Shown: in pieces, positions 23,574 to 31,757 of the stretch
How positions within the stretch are numbered: the stretch's first letter is position 1
Layout of the letters: each line of letters begins with the position of its first letter
Assembly: GCA_020849765.1 (NCBI GenBank)
Contig: JADLAY010000017.1
Location: forward strand, 1-44,905
Length of the DNA stretch: 44,905 nt
Source of the DNA: Anaerolineae bacterium
GTDB lineage: Bacteria; Chloroflexota; Anaerolineae; Aggregatilineales; Phototrophicaceae
Direction of reading: 5' to 3'
Notes under the pieces: model-generated
The model's input: the letters and a program-made list of their open reading frames with translations, nothing else
Told to the model about the DNA's origin: nothing
Database searches by the model: none
Made by a program: the position numbers and the translations under genes

Positions 23574-24236
23574 CTACGCGTCGGGATTGTCGAGGCGGAA
23601 GCCGTGCCCGCGCACGGTGACAATGTACTGCCAGTTGGGTTCGATCTCGGCCAGGCGGTCGCGCAGGCGGCGCACGAGCGCGTCGATGGCCTGCTCGCTG
23701 ACGCCGTCGGCGATGGCGTCCGGCCAGACGACGCTGACGACCTCGTCACGCGTGCAGATGCGCCCGGAGTTGGCGATCAGGAGCTCGACCAGGCGATACT
23801 GCGGCGGGCTGAGCGGCGGATCGATCTCTTTGCCGCCGATGAAGATGCGCCGCGCCTGCGGATCGATGCGAATGCGGCTGGTCATCTGCGCGGGGGGCTC
23901 GAACGGAAGCGGCGCGGTCGACCCGCTGCCGATGAACTGCATGCGCACGGCCAGGGCGAGGTGGATTTCGTCACCATCGAACAGCCGGTTGACACCCTTG
24001 ATCTGCTGGCCGTTCAACCAGGTGCCGTTCTTGCTCTCCAGATCTTCAATGAAGTATTGTTCACCTTCGCGGTAAACGCGGATGTGCTCACGTGAAACCT
24101 GCCGTTCGGGCAGCACAATGTCACATTCCTCGCCGCGCCCAAACGTGACGCTGTTCTGCGTCATCTCGATCTCCCGTTCCCCTTGTTTGTCGTCGCTAAT
24201 GATAAAGATCGGGTGTTCGGCGGCTGCGTCTGCCAT
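23574..24236 (-). CDS. FHA domain - winged-helix (OmpR-type) regulator
   Basis: 220 residues from ATG at 24236 (AGGAG upstream; a longer frame to 24257 is less likely). Residues about 25-100 form an FHA domain: SVTFGRGEECDIVLPERQVSREHIRV ... SKNGTWLNGQQI, with the phosphothreonine-binding GR, SxxH and NG motifs all present. Residues about 120-218 are an OmpR/PhoB-type winged helix (LSPPQYRLVELLIANSGRICTRDEVVSVVW...EQAIDALVRRLRDRL...IVTVRGHGFRL). There is no receiver domain, so it is probably controlled by Ser/Thr kinase phosphopeptides rather than a histidine kinase. It is divergent from the VTC operon and may regulate it. Confidence 0.9.
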   Translation of the reverse strand: MADAAAEHPIFIISDDKQGEREIEMTQNSVTFGRGEECDIVLPERQVSREHIRVYREGEQYFIEDLESKNGTWLNGQQIKGVNRLFDGDEIHLALAVRMQFIGSGSTAPLPFEPPAQMTSRIRIDPQARRIFIGGKEIDPPLSPPQYRLVELLIANSGRICTRDEVVSVVWPDAIADGVSEQAIDALVRRLRDRLAEIEPNWQYIVTVRGHGFRLDNPDA

Positions 24237-24488
24237 GCGGACAGCTCCTCTTTGCACACAGAATAATCCGTCACAAAGACGGGTATATCACTCTTTATTA
24301 TAACGCCAGTTCACGCCAAGGTTCGAGTGAAGGAACGCGTCCCCGGAAAGTCTGAGACAAACACGTCTTAAACCCGATTTAAGGATATTTGAGTCGGACA
24401 TAACCACAGGGCTTAACAATTGCTTTACATTGAGACTGTCCGGCCAAAGTAGACCGGTCATCTGCACCGAACCGAAAGTTAGCGACCG

Positions 24489-25304
24489 ATGCACTCTCAC
24501 TCGAATAGCCCATCTCTCATCAGCCCGTATGCGCAGCTTGATCCACTGCTGTCTGGCTTCGTGCCGATCAGCCTGGACGAAATGAGCGGCGTTTCGCTGC
24601 TGGATCGCGTCGACACCAAGTATCTGATGCCCTACAGCGCGCTCCTCGCCGTGCTGGAACAGGCGCAGCCGCACTATCGCATCCTGGACATCCAGCAGGT
24701 GCGGCTGAATCGCTATCACACGATCTATTTCGATGAGCCGGACTTCACCTTCTATCACCAGCATCACAACCAGTTGGCTGAGCGCTACAAAGTGCGCGCC
24801 AGACGATACGTGGATACAGCGCTGTCCTTCTTCGAGGTCAAGCACAAGAACAACAAGAAGCGCACCGTGAAGTCGCGCCTGCCGCTGGAACAATGGGTGG
24901 ATACGGCATCAGAGACGGTTTGCGAATTCGTGAATGCCTACACGCCAGTGCACATGGGCAACCTGGAGCCGAAGCTCTGGAACGATTACGTGAGGCTGAC
25001 CCTGGTCGGCATCATGCAGCCGGAGCGCGTCACCATCGATCTGGCGCTGTCGTTCGGATACGACCAGACGAGAATTCAGATCCCCAAGGTCGCCATTGCT
25101 GAGGTCAAGCAGGCACACTTATCGCAGTCGTCGCCCTTCATTCAGATGATGCGGCGCCAGGGCATACGCAGTGTGTCGTTCAGCAAATACTGCGCTGGCG
25201 TCTTCATGCTCCACGACGGCGTGAAAACCAACAACTTCAAGCCGGTCATGCGCTTGCTGGAAAAGCTGTCTGCACAGGGGGTGAATCATGCAGCTACTGC
25301 CTGA
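24489..25304 (+). CDS. VTC-domain polyphosphate polymerase
   Basis: 271 residues. The VTC catalytic tunnel domain is recognisable: LLDRVDTKYLMPYSALLAVLEQ, YHTIYFDEPDFTFYHQHHNQLAERYKVRARRYVDT, FFEVKHKNNKKRTVKSR and, near the end, VAIAEVKQAHLS and SFSKYCAGVFML. The basic residues (R in YKVRARRY, K in EVKHKNNKKRT) match the polyphosphate and nucleotide-binding tunnel of yeast Vtc4. It should make polyphosphate from ATP. The gene overlaps the DUF4956 gene by 17 bases, so they are co-translated. It is the first gene of a VTC - DUF4956 - Cthe_2159-like operon. The start has no strong ribosome-binding site. Confidence 0.9.
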   Translation: MHSHSNSPSLISPYAQLDPLLSGFVPISLDEMSGVSLLDRVDTKYLMPYSALLAVLEQAQPHYRILDIQQVRLNRYHTIYFDEPDFTFYHQHHNQLAERYKVRARRYVDTALSFFEVKHKNNKKRTVKSRLPLEQWVDTASETVCEFVNAYTPVHMGNLEPKLWNDYVRLTLVGIMQPERVTIDLALSFGYDQTRIQIPKVAIAEVKQAHLSQSSPFIQMMRRQGIRSVSFSKYCAGVFMLHDGVKTNNFKPVMRLLEKLSAQGVNHAATA

Positions 25305-25923
25305 AACGCTGCTGATCTTCGCAGTGAATTTCGTGGTGATTTTCACGCTGGTACGCTTCATCTACTATCCGCGTCAGCGTTCGAAAGCCTACGTCTTCAC
25401 CTTCATGGCCTTCAGCACCGTCATCTTCTTCGTGATGCGGCTGCTGAATGACAGCGCGATCAGCCTGGGCGCGGGCTTTGGCCTGTTCGCGATCTTCTCG
25501 ATTCTGCGCTATCGCACCGACACCATCCCGATCCGCGAGATGACGTATCTGTTCGTCATCACGGCCCTGTCCGTCATCAACTCTGTGCTGCTCAACACGT
25601 CTTCGTACACCGAATTTCTGGCCACCAATCTGGCTACCCTGAGCGTGCTATTTGTGCTCGAAAAGGGTTGGGGCTTCGACTATGAAATCCGGCGGACGGT
25701 GGAATACGAACAGATTGACTTGATCCGCCCTGAGCACTGGCAAGACCTGATCGCGGATCTCGAACAGCGCCTCGGTATTCCCGTCAGCCGCGTGGAAATT
25801 GGCCGGGTCAACTTCCTGCGCGATTCGGCGACTCTGACGGTCTATTCGCGAACGGCGACCCATGGGCGCGCCAACATCAGTTATCTGCCTTCCGACGTCC
25901 TCGCTCAGGATGCGGACGACTGA
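25288..25923 (+). CDS. DUF4956 membrane protein
   Basis: 211 residues, starting at ATG 25288 inside the VTC gene. Three to five hydrophobic segments in the first 130 residues (LLIFAVNFVVIFTLVRFIYY; FTFMAFSTVIFFVMRLL; LGAGFGLFAIFSILRYR; YLFVITALSVINSVLLN; LATLSVLFVLEKGWGF) precede a cytosolic ferredoxin-like end. The motif GFGLFAIFSILRYRTDTIPIREMTYLF is the DUF4956 hallmark. The family is regularly linked with VTC-domain genes and may anchor or export polyphosphate; that role is inference. Confidence 0.92.
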   Translation: MQLLPETLLIFAVNFVVIFTLVRFIYYPRQRSKAYVFTFMAFSTVIFFVMRLLNDSAISLGAGFGLFAIFSILRYRTDTIPIREMTYLFVITALSVINSVLLNTSSYTEFLATNLATLSVLFVLEKGWGFDYEIRRTVEYEQIDLIRPEHWQDLIADLEQRLGIPVSRVEIGRVNFLRDSATLTVYSRTATHGRANISYLPSDVLAQDADD

Positions 25924-25967
25924 ACCGCCCTATTTCAACATCTGCGATCTCATGAGGAGACTGACAA

Positions 25968-27677
25968 GTGAAACGTAACATCTTATCCATCCTGGCTATC
26001 GCGGGGGTGCTGGCCCTGCTGATCGTCGCGCTCGGCAGCCAGCCCACCATTGCCCAGGGAAACACCCTGGAGACCAGCATCACCTTTGATGGCACACAGA
26101 TCAGTGTCGACGGCGCTGGCGCAGTCGCCAACGGCAGCACGCTCGTCATCAGCAGTGCCGGAAGCTACCGCATGAGTGGCACGCTCACGGACGGACAGGT
26201 GATCGTCGATACCGACGACACACAGCCGGTCACGCTGATTCTGGATAGTGTCAGCCTGAGCAGCGCGACCAGTGCGCCGCTGTACGTCAAGGAAGCTGAG
26301 TCCGTCACGCTCTCGCTGGCGGAGGGCACTGCGAACACGCTCGCCGACGCTGCGACCTACGTTTACGCCAGCGCCGATGAGGACGAGCCGAACGCCGCTT
26401 TGTTCAGCGACGACGATCTGACGATAGACGGCTCTGGCAGCCTGACCGTGACGGCTAACTTCAACGATGGCATCACCAGCAAAGACACGCTCACGATCAA
26501 CGGTGGCCAGATCACCGTGACTGCGGTGGATGATGGCATTCGCGGCAAGGATTCTCTGACCATCAACGGCGGTGAGATCACGGTTACGTCTGGCGGCGAT
26601 GGACTGAAGTCCGACAACGAAGAGGATGCCGCGCTGGGAACGATCACGATCGGCGGTGGGACATTCAACATCCGTGCGGGCGGCGATGCTGTTCAGGCGG
26701 AGACCACGCTGACCATCCACGATGGCGTCTTCAACCTGGAGGCTGGCGGCGGCAGCGGGAACGTCATCGCGGAAGATGACTCGGCCAAAGGGCTGAAGGC
26801 AGGCACGGCGCTGATCGTCGAGAGTGGTGTTTTCGCCGTCAATGCAGCCGACGATACGCTGCACGCGAACGAGAGCATCGTCATCAACGGCGGCTCGTTT
26901 TCGCTGGCGAGCGGCGACGATGCCGTCCACGCGGACACCAGCATCGAGATCAACGATGGCGAAATCTCGATTGCGACCTCTTACGAGGGCATCGAAAGCC
27001 TGAACATCGCGCTGAACGGCGGGACGATTCACCTGGTCGCCTCTGATGATGGCATCAACGGCAGCGATGGCAGCGGCGGGGGCGAAATGCCATTCGGACA
27101 AGGCCAACGAGGCGGCATGGGCATGACGGGCGGAACGGCTGTCCTGACGATCAATGGCGGCTACATCTACGTCGATGCCGAGGGCGATGGCGTTGACGTC
27201 AACGGCTCCGTGACGATGACTGGCGGCATGCTGATCGTCAATGGCCCGACCAACAGCGGCAACGGCGCGCTGGATTATGACGGCGGCTTCAGTTTGAGCG
27301 GCGGCACGATTATCGCCGTGGGCAGCGCCGGCATGATGCAGGCGCCGGACAACAGCTCGTCTCAACTGTCGCTGGCGATGGGCTTCAGCAGCGCCGTGCA
27401 GGCGGGCACACCGATCAGCATCACGGACAGCAGCGGCCAGACGATCTTGAGCTTCATCCCGGCCAAGCAGGTTCAATCAATCGTTTACTCGTCGGCTGCG
27501 CTGCAGCAGGGGGAGACCTACACGATTTCGCTCGGCGGCAGCGTCGACGGTCAAGCGGTAGATGGAGTCTACGACGGTGCTATCTCCGGCGGCACGTCTG
27601 ACGGCACGCTGACGCTGACGGATATCACGACGATGCAGGGTGGCGGCATGGGAGGTTTCCGCGGCGGTCGGCCATAA
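25968..27677 (+). CDS. Secreted Cthe_2159-like carbohydrate-binding beta-helix protein
   Basis: 569 residues from GTG at 25968 with GAGGAG eight bases upstream. A signal peptide (KRNILSILAIAGVLALLIVALGSQPTIAQ) is followed by a long right-handed beta-helix. Its coils repeat the pattern LTINGGxITVTxxDDGIxxKD (for example LTINGGQITVTAVDDGIRG and LTINGGEITVTSGGDGL), as in Cthe_2159, a cell-surface acidic-sugar and cellulose-binding protein. The C-terminus is Gly/Met/Gln-rich (MQGGGMGGFRGGRP). It completes the VTC - DUF4956 operon; this association is common, often with a CotH kinase, which is absent here. A terminator follows directly. Confidence 0.9.
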   Translation: MKRNILSILAIAGVLALLIVALGSQPTIAQGNTLETSITFDGTQISVDGAGAVANGSTLVISSAGSYRMSGTLTDGQVIVDTDDTQPVTLILDSVSLSSATSAPLYVKEAESVTLSLAEGTANTLADAATYVYASADEDEPNAALFSDDDLTIDGSGSLTVTANFNDGITSKDTLTINGGQITVTAVDDGIRGKDSLTINGGEITVTSGGDGLKSDNEEDAALGTITIGGGTFNIRAGGDAVQAETTLTIHDGVFNLEAGGGSGNVIAEDDSAKGLKAGTALIVESGVFAVNAADDTLHANESIVINGGSFSLASGDDAVHADTSIEINDGEISIATSYEGIESLNIALNGGTIHLVASDDGINGSDGSGGGEMPFGQGQRGGMGMTGGTAVLTINGGYIYVDAEGDGVDVNGSVTMTGGMLIVNGPTNSGNGALDYDGGFSLSGGTIIAVGSAGMMQAPDNSSSQLSLAMGFSSAVQAGTPISITDSSGQTILSFIPAKQVQSIVYSSAALQQGETYTISLGGSVDGQAVDGVYDGAISGGTSDGTLTLTDITTMQGGGMGGFRGGRP

Positions 27678-27707
27678 ATCCGGCATATCAACTTGACTGA
27701 GTGACGC

Positions 27708-27740
27708 AACTGCCCGACCTGGACTGGCCGGGCAGTTTTT
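27708..27740 (+). terminator. Rho-independent terminator of the VTC operon
   Basis: AACTGCCCG (27708-27716) pairs perfectly with CGGGCAGTT (27729-27737) and runs into five T residues. It lies 31 bases after the Cthe_2159-like stop. Confidence 0.9.
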
Positions 27741-27816
27741 CTTTGCCCGATGCCGTTTGATCGCTCACGGCGAGCCGATCAATGGCTGTTTTGAGCCACA
27801 TCCCACAAGCCCCTGC

Positions 27817-28503
27817 CTATTGCAGCGGCGTCGTGCGCACCTCGACCGCGGGCGACTCCGCATAACCGACCCACAGCCCCTGATCGGTGTAGATCGGCGT
27901 GGCCAGGCTGGCCTGCGATTGGACGATGGCACCGCGTGTCGTGCCCCGATAGTAGGCTTGCACCTGGGCCGTGCCGCTGGTCAGCGATGGATCGACCAGC
28001 ACGTTGCCCGCCGGGATCTCGACCGTGTGGATGCAGCTCTGGCGCGGGCCGAGCAAACGGATCTGCGTTTCGGGGAAAGCCTGCGGCTCCGCCCCGCGCG
28101 CGAACTGACCTTGCAGCGAATTGGCCGGGTTGAAGATCAGACCGAGGCCGCTGGTGCCGTTGTCGCCGATGCTGACCTGCGCCGGGTCGTAGATGATCGG
28201 CACGGTGCCGAGCGAGTTGTTGCGCAGTGTGATGCGGATCTGCCAGATGTCACTGCCCTGCTGCGGGAAGGCGCCCAGGCTGACGCTCAACTCGAACGGG
28301 TTATCGACGGCGCGACCGAGCAGCGACTGGTGATTGGCCCGGTCATCGGAATGGCGCAGCCAATCGCACGGGACGCCGCTGTAGATTTCGGGCGCGATCT
28401 CTGAGATGAAGCGCGGCAGGAAGTTCGGGCTGAGGAACAGCGCCAGGATGATCAGCAAAAAGATGCCGACGATCAGGTTCGGGTTGCTCGACCTGCGAAA
28501 CAT
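27817..28503 (-). CDS. Membrane-anchored extracytoplasmic protein, hypothetical
   Basis: 228 residues: one N-terminal membrane anchor (NPNLIVGIFLLIILALFLSPNFL, about 8-30), then a beta-rich domain (FELSVSLGAFPQQGSDIWQIRITLRNNSLGTVPIIYDPAQVSI...GPRQSCIHTVEIPAGN...AQVQAYYRGTTRG). The pattern suggests an immunoglobulin-like fold outside the membrane. No named family is recognised. It is the last gene upstream of miaA on the same strand and could be in one transcript with it. Confidence 0.75.
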   Translation of the reverse strand: MFRRSSNPNLIVGIFLLIILALFLSPNFLPRFISEIAPEIYSGVPCDWLRHSDDRANHQSLLGRAVDNPFELSVSLGAFPQQGSDIWQIRITLRNNSLGTVPIIYDPAQVSIGDNGTSGLGLIFNPANSLQGQFARGAEPQAFPETQIRLLGPRQSCIHTVEIPAGNVLVDPSLTSGTAQVQAYYRGTTRGAIVQSQASLATPIYTDQGLWVGYAESPAVEVRTTPLQ

Positions 28504-28586
28504 CGCCTACTGCCTGACCGCGACGCTGTGAGAGGCGTCCTGCCCTACCGCGAAAACTCTGCTCGTCTGCCTCATATCGCCGTCCC

Positions 28587-29531
28587 TCATGTCTGGTGAA
28601 GCCAGCGCGCTGCGTCGTCGACTAGCGCATTTATAGCGAGCGCCGCCATATCCTGCCACAGAATCTTGCCACCATCGTGGCCGCGAAACCAGGTGTATTG
28701 GCGGCGGATGAAGTCGTGCGTGTTATGCTTCGCCCGCAGCACCGCTTCATCGAGCGGCTCGCCGTCGAGCAGATGGGCGCTCAGTTCGGCATAGCCGAGT
28801 CCGCTCATCGACGGCAGTCTGCGATCGTAGCCCAGCGCCAGCAGATGGCGCACTTCATCCAGGAAGCCCAGCTCCATCATACGATCAAAGCGGGAATCTG
28901 CGCGTTCATAGAGCGCTTCACGCGCCAGCGTCAGCCCGTACTGGCGGATGCGAAACCGCGGCGGCTGCTTACGCTGCAAGTCGCTCCAGCGCGCGCCAGT
29001 GGCATGGCAGACTTCGAGCGCGCGGATGACACGGCGCAGGTTGTTCGGGTGGATGCTGTCCGCGGCCTCCGGATCGAGCGCGCGCAGGCGGTCATGCAGC
29101 GCCGCCGTGCCAAGCGCCTCAGCAAGGGCCGCCAGCTCGGCGCGCAGGGCGTCATCCGGCGGCACACGCGGGATCGACCAGCCTTCGATCAGCGCCGTGA
29201 TGTACTGCCCGGTGCCGCCGACGACCAACGGCAGCCGCCCGCGCGCGTGCACATCCGCAATGATCGTGCGCGCCTGCCCCAGCCAGTCGGCCAGACTCAA
29301 CGGCCGATCCGGATCGACCAGGTCGAGCAGGTGATGCGTCGCCTGGGCGCGCTGCTCCGGCGTCGGCTTGGCACTGCCGATGTCCATCTGGCGGTAGACC
29401 TGGCGGCTATCCGCGCTCAGGATCTCGCCGCCGAGCGCCTGCGCCAGCGCGATCCCGGCGTCGGTTTTGCCGCTGGCGGTCGGGCCGAGCACGACGATCA
29501 ACGGTGGCAGCGCGCGATCGTCACCAGCCAA
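28587..29531 (-). CDS. miaA: tRNA dimethylallyltransferase MiaA
   Basis: 314 residues, the usual length. It transfers a dimethylallyl group to N6 of A37 in tRNAs that read UNN codons. The P-loop GPTASGKT (about 16-23) is followed by the family motif DSRQVYRQMDIGSAKPTPEQ, then PLVVGGTGQYI and the C-terminal RQYTWFRG. The start is TTG at 29531: no ATG is near and GGAGG lies six bases upstream, inside the yraN 3' end (11-base overlap). Nothing is missing. It follows yraN directly, so the two are co-transcribed. Confidence 0.95.
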   Translation of the reverse strand: MAGDDRALPPLIVVLGPTASGKTDAGIALAQALGGEILSADSRQVYRQMDIGSAKPTPEQRAQATHHLLDLVDPDRPLSLADWLGQARTIIADVHARGRLPLVVGGTGQYITALIEGWSIPRVPPDDALRAELAALAEALGTAALHDRLRALDPEAADSIHPNNLRRVIRALEVCHATGARWSDLQRKQPPRFRIRQYGLTLAREALYERADSRFDRMMELGFLDEVRHLLALGYDRRLPSMSGLGYAELSAHLLDGEPLDEAVLRAKHNTHDFIRRQYTWFRGHDGGKILWQDMAALAINALVDDAARWLHQT

Positions 29532-29892
29532 GGACGTCCTCCGCGTATTCGAGGCGCAGCGCCCCGTTGGGCATAGCGCTCACGGCGACGGCATCGAAGC
29601 GGCATGGCGCATCATCCAGGCCATGCTCGCTCAGAAAGATCTGCGCGGCGCGGATCAGCTTCTGCTGTTTGCGCGGCGTGATGCTGGCGAAAGCCTGCGA
29701 CGCCCCGGCGCTGCGCGCGCGCACCTCGACGAAGACGATCGTCTCCGCCATCTGCGCGACGATGTCCAGTTCGCCGTAGGTGCAGTGCCAGTTGGTCGCC
29801 AGGATTGTGTAGCCCTGGCGTGCCAGATACTCGTGCGCCATTTGTTCGCCGCGTGCGCCGAGGCTCTGTTGGCGATTCGATTCGTCTGCCAT
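29521..29892 (-). CDS. yraN: YraN-family (UPF0102) nuclease-fold protein
   Basis: 123 residues from ATG at 29892 (AAAGGA upstream), a better choice than the longer frame to 29928. The family motifs are complete: SLGARGEQMAHEYLARQGYTILATNWHC, then YGELDIVAQM and VFVEVRARS, which form the D-ExK core of the endonuclease-like fold, and PRKQQKLIRAAQIFL. YraN proteins are widespread and their role is still unclear; in some bacteria they are linked to competence or DNA processing. Confidence 0.92.
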   Translation of the reverse strand: MADESNRQQSLGARGEQMAHEYLARQGYTILATNWHCTYGELDIVAQMAETIVFVEVRARSAGASQAFASITPRKQQKLIRAAQIFLSEHGLDDAPCRFDAVAVSAMPNGALRLEYAEDVLGW

Positions 29893-29920
29893 CGTGTCCT
29901 TTCGCCGTGCGGCGGTTGTG

Positions 29921-30037
29921 ACCCTCATCCCCAGCCCATTCCCCCTGTAACCGCAAGGTCACCGAAGGTTGGGCGAAGGGGAAAGAATCCTCCTTGAAAG
30001 TCCCTCGCCATCAGGGAGAGGGATTTAGGGTGAGGGT
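29921..30037. repeat. Dispersed inverted repeat (ACCCTCATCCCC...TAGGGTGAGGGT)
   Basis: Left arm 29921-29947 and right arm 30012-30037 are imperfect reverse complements. The ends read ACCCTCATCCCCAGCCC and TTTAGGGTGAGGGT. This palindrome family is common between genes in Chloroflexota and cyanobacteria. It lies between yraN and aroE. Confidence 0.75.
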
Positions 30038-30120
30038 AGTAAAGCCCATCCCTACATTGCGTTTCTGGCCGGTTTGCGCTTCAATTCTACCTGAATCCGC
30101 GAGGCAAAGAGATTTACATC

Positions 30121-30981
30121 ATGGCAACCAACTACAAAGAAGAACTGACCGGCGTTTTTGGCTATCCCGTGGCGGAGAACCCGACCTGCGTCATGCAGCA
30201 GGCGGCGTTCGAGGCGCTCGGCTTGCAGTGGCGCTACCTGACGATTGAGGTGCATCCAGAATCGCTGACGCCCGCCATCGTCGGGGCGAAAGCGATGGGC
30301 TTCCGCGGCATCAACCTGACCATCCCGCACAAGGTGGCGGTCATGCCGCTGCTGGATGGAATCGCGCCCGATGCGCAGATGATCGGCGCGGTCAACACCG
30401 TGCGCCGCGACGACGAAGGGCGCTTCATCGGCGAGAACACCGACGGCAAGGGCTTCCTGCGTGGCGTGCGCGAGGATGCGGGCATCGACCCGGCGGGCAA
30501 GCGCATCGTGCTGCTCGGCGCGGGCGGGGCGGCGCGCGCCGTCGCCGTCGAGCTGGCGCTGGCAGGTGCGGCGGAGATCACCGTCGTCAACCGGAGCGTC
30601 GAGCGCGGTGAGAGCATGACCGGCGACCTGGTGGCGCGGACGGGCGCGAAGGCCAGCTTCGTCCCGTGGACGAACACCTACCGCGTCGGCAGCGATGTGG
30701 ACATCCTGGTCAACTCGACCAGCATCGGTCTCTACCCGGACGTGGACGCGATGCCCGACGTGGCGCTCGACGACGTGTCGCCGGATCTGCTCGTCTGCGA
30801 TGTGATCCCGAACCCGCCGAGCACGCCGTTCCTGCGCGCGGCGACCGAGCGCGGCCTACCGACGCTCGACGGCCTGTCGATGCTCGTCTACCAGGGCGTG
30901 ATCGGCTTCCAGATGTGGACGGGCGAGACACCGCCAGAAGACGTCATGCGCGACGCGCTCAAGGCGGCGTTCGGGGTGTGA
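30121..30981 (+). CDS. aroE: Shikimate dehydrogenase-family protein, AroE, with atypical substrate loop
   Basis: 286 residues. Shikimate dehydrogenase reduces 3-dehydroshikimate with NADPH in aromatic amino-acid synthesis. Family motifs: GINLTIPHKVAV with the catalytic lysine (K71), GAVNTV, GENTDGKGF with the catalytic aspartate (D108) and the NADP fold VLLGAGGAARA (about 131-140), followed by VVNRSVERGE. The shikimate-carboxylate loop is unusual: FGYPVAENPTCVMQQAAF instead of the canonical GxPVxHSxSPxxHNAAF, so the paired serines are absent. It may be a divergent true AroE or a related polyol/quinate dehydrogenase. The gene stands alone, flanked by two inverted repeats. Confidence 0.85.
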   Translation: MATNYKEELTGVFGYPVAENPTCVMQQAAFEALGLQWRYLTIEVHPESLTPAIVGAKAMGFRGINLTIPHKVAVMPLLDGIAPDAQMIGAVNTVRRDDEGRFIGENTDGKGFLRGVREDAGIDPAGKRIVLLGAGGAARAVAVELALAGAAEITVVNRSVERGESMTGDLVARTGAKASFVPWTNTYRVGSDVDILVNSTSIGLYPDVDAMPDVALDDVSPDLLVCDVIPNPPSTPFLRAATERGLPTLDGLSMLVYQGVIGFQMWTGETPPEDVMRDALKAAFGV

Positions 30982-31004
30982 GGGCGTCAGGCGTAATTAT
31001 TCAC

Positions 31005-31071
31005 GGACGACGCGGTCGTCGTCCCTACATCGTCTGTGCATTTCGTAGGGACGACGACCCCTGGGTCGTCC
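31005..31071. repeat. Inverted repeat with GTCGTCGTCCCTAC arms
   Basis: Left arm 31005-31028 (ending GTCGTCGTCCCTAC) and right arm 31045-31071 (starting GTAGGGACGACGAC) are near-perfect reverse complements across a 16-base spacer. It lies just after aroE. There is no T-run, so a simple terminator is unlikely. Related to the element near 4406. Confidence 0.7.
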
Positions 31072-31115
31072 AGCATTTCATTACAATGGAATCATATACG
31101 GTGGATGTGTGCAAC

Positions 31116-31670
31116 CTACGCCTGATCTTCCGCCGGGAGAATGGTGGAGAGCGCTATTGTCTGGCCGAGCAGCGGTGAAGTAAGACTCTCGTCCGCTTCG
31201 TAGACGCCATGCTGGACGAAAATACCATTCGCGAGCTGCCAGATCTCGATGAAACGGAGTTCCGGCTCGACGATCCAGTATTCGCGCACGCCATGCGCCT
31301 GATAGGTGCGAAACTTGTGGCCACGGTCGGTGCTAGCTGTGCCCGGTGAAATGACTTCGACGACCAGATCGGGCGCGCCGTTGAGACCATCGCGCGTGAT
31401 CTCGCACGCGCCGTCCGCCGCCACCCAGAGGACATCGGGCTGGAAGTAATTGGCGTCGTTGAACCTGACACTGACGGGCGCAACGAAAACCTCGCCATTC
31501 GGCACGATACCGCGAAGAAGTGCCGCCGTATTCAGCACTGCCCGTTGGTGATTGACAATCGGGACGCCACGTACCACGAGTTCCCCCTCAATCAGTTCGG
31601 TTGGGAAGCTGCTCTCCGGCAGCGCCTCGAATTCAGCCGCCGTCATCCGTGTGGAGGTTTGCACAGCCAT
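31116..31670 (-). CDS. Uma2-family (DUF820) endonuclease-like protein
   Basis: 184 residues from ATG at 31670; GAGG lies about ten bases upstream. The Uma2/DUF820 pattern is clear: MTAAEFEALPESSFPTELIEGELVVRG, then YFQPDVLWVA and PDLVVEVISPGTASTDRGHKF and YWIVEPE. The D...ExI residues form a PD-(D/E)xK-like nuclease site. Multiple copies occur in cyanobacterial and Chloroflexota genomes with unknown function. No partner gene is adjacent on this strand. Confidence 0.9.
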   Translation of the reverse strand: MAVQTSTRMTAAEFEALPESSFPTELIEGELVVRGVPIVNHQRAVLNTAALLRGIVPNGEVFVAPVSVRFNDANYFQPDVLWVAADGACEITRDGLNGAPDLVVEVISPGTASTDRGHKFRTYQAHGVREYWIVEPELRFIEIWQLANGIFVQHGVYEADESLTSPLLGQTIALSTILPAEDQA

Positions 31671-31757
31671 CGTCAAAATTCCTCACTCGCCTGCAAGCCA
31701 TTATAGCACGGGAGGGTTTCACGCCAGCCAATCCGGCAGCGGCTGGTCGCGAGCACT

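Noticed and set aside
25983..27476. 497-codon minus-strand open frame
   Set aside because: It is antisense to the repetitive beta-helix gene; repeat-driven open frame.
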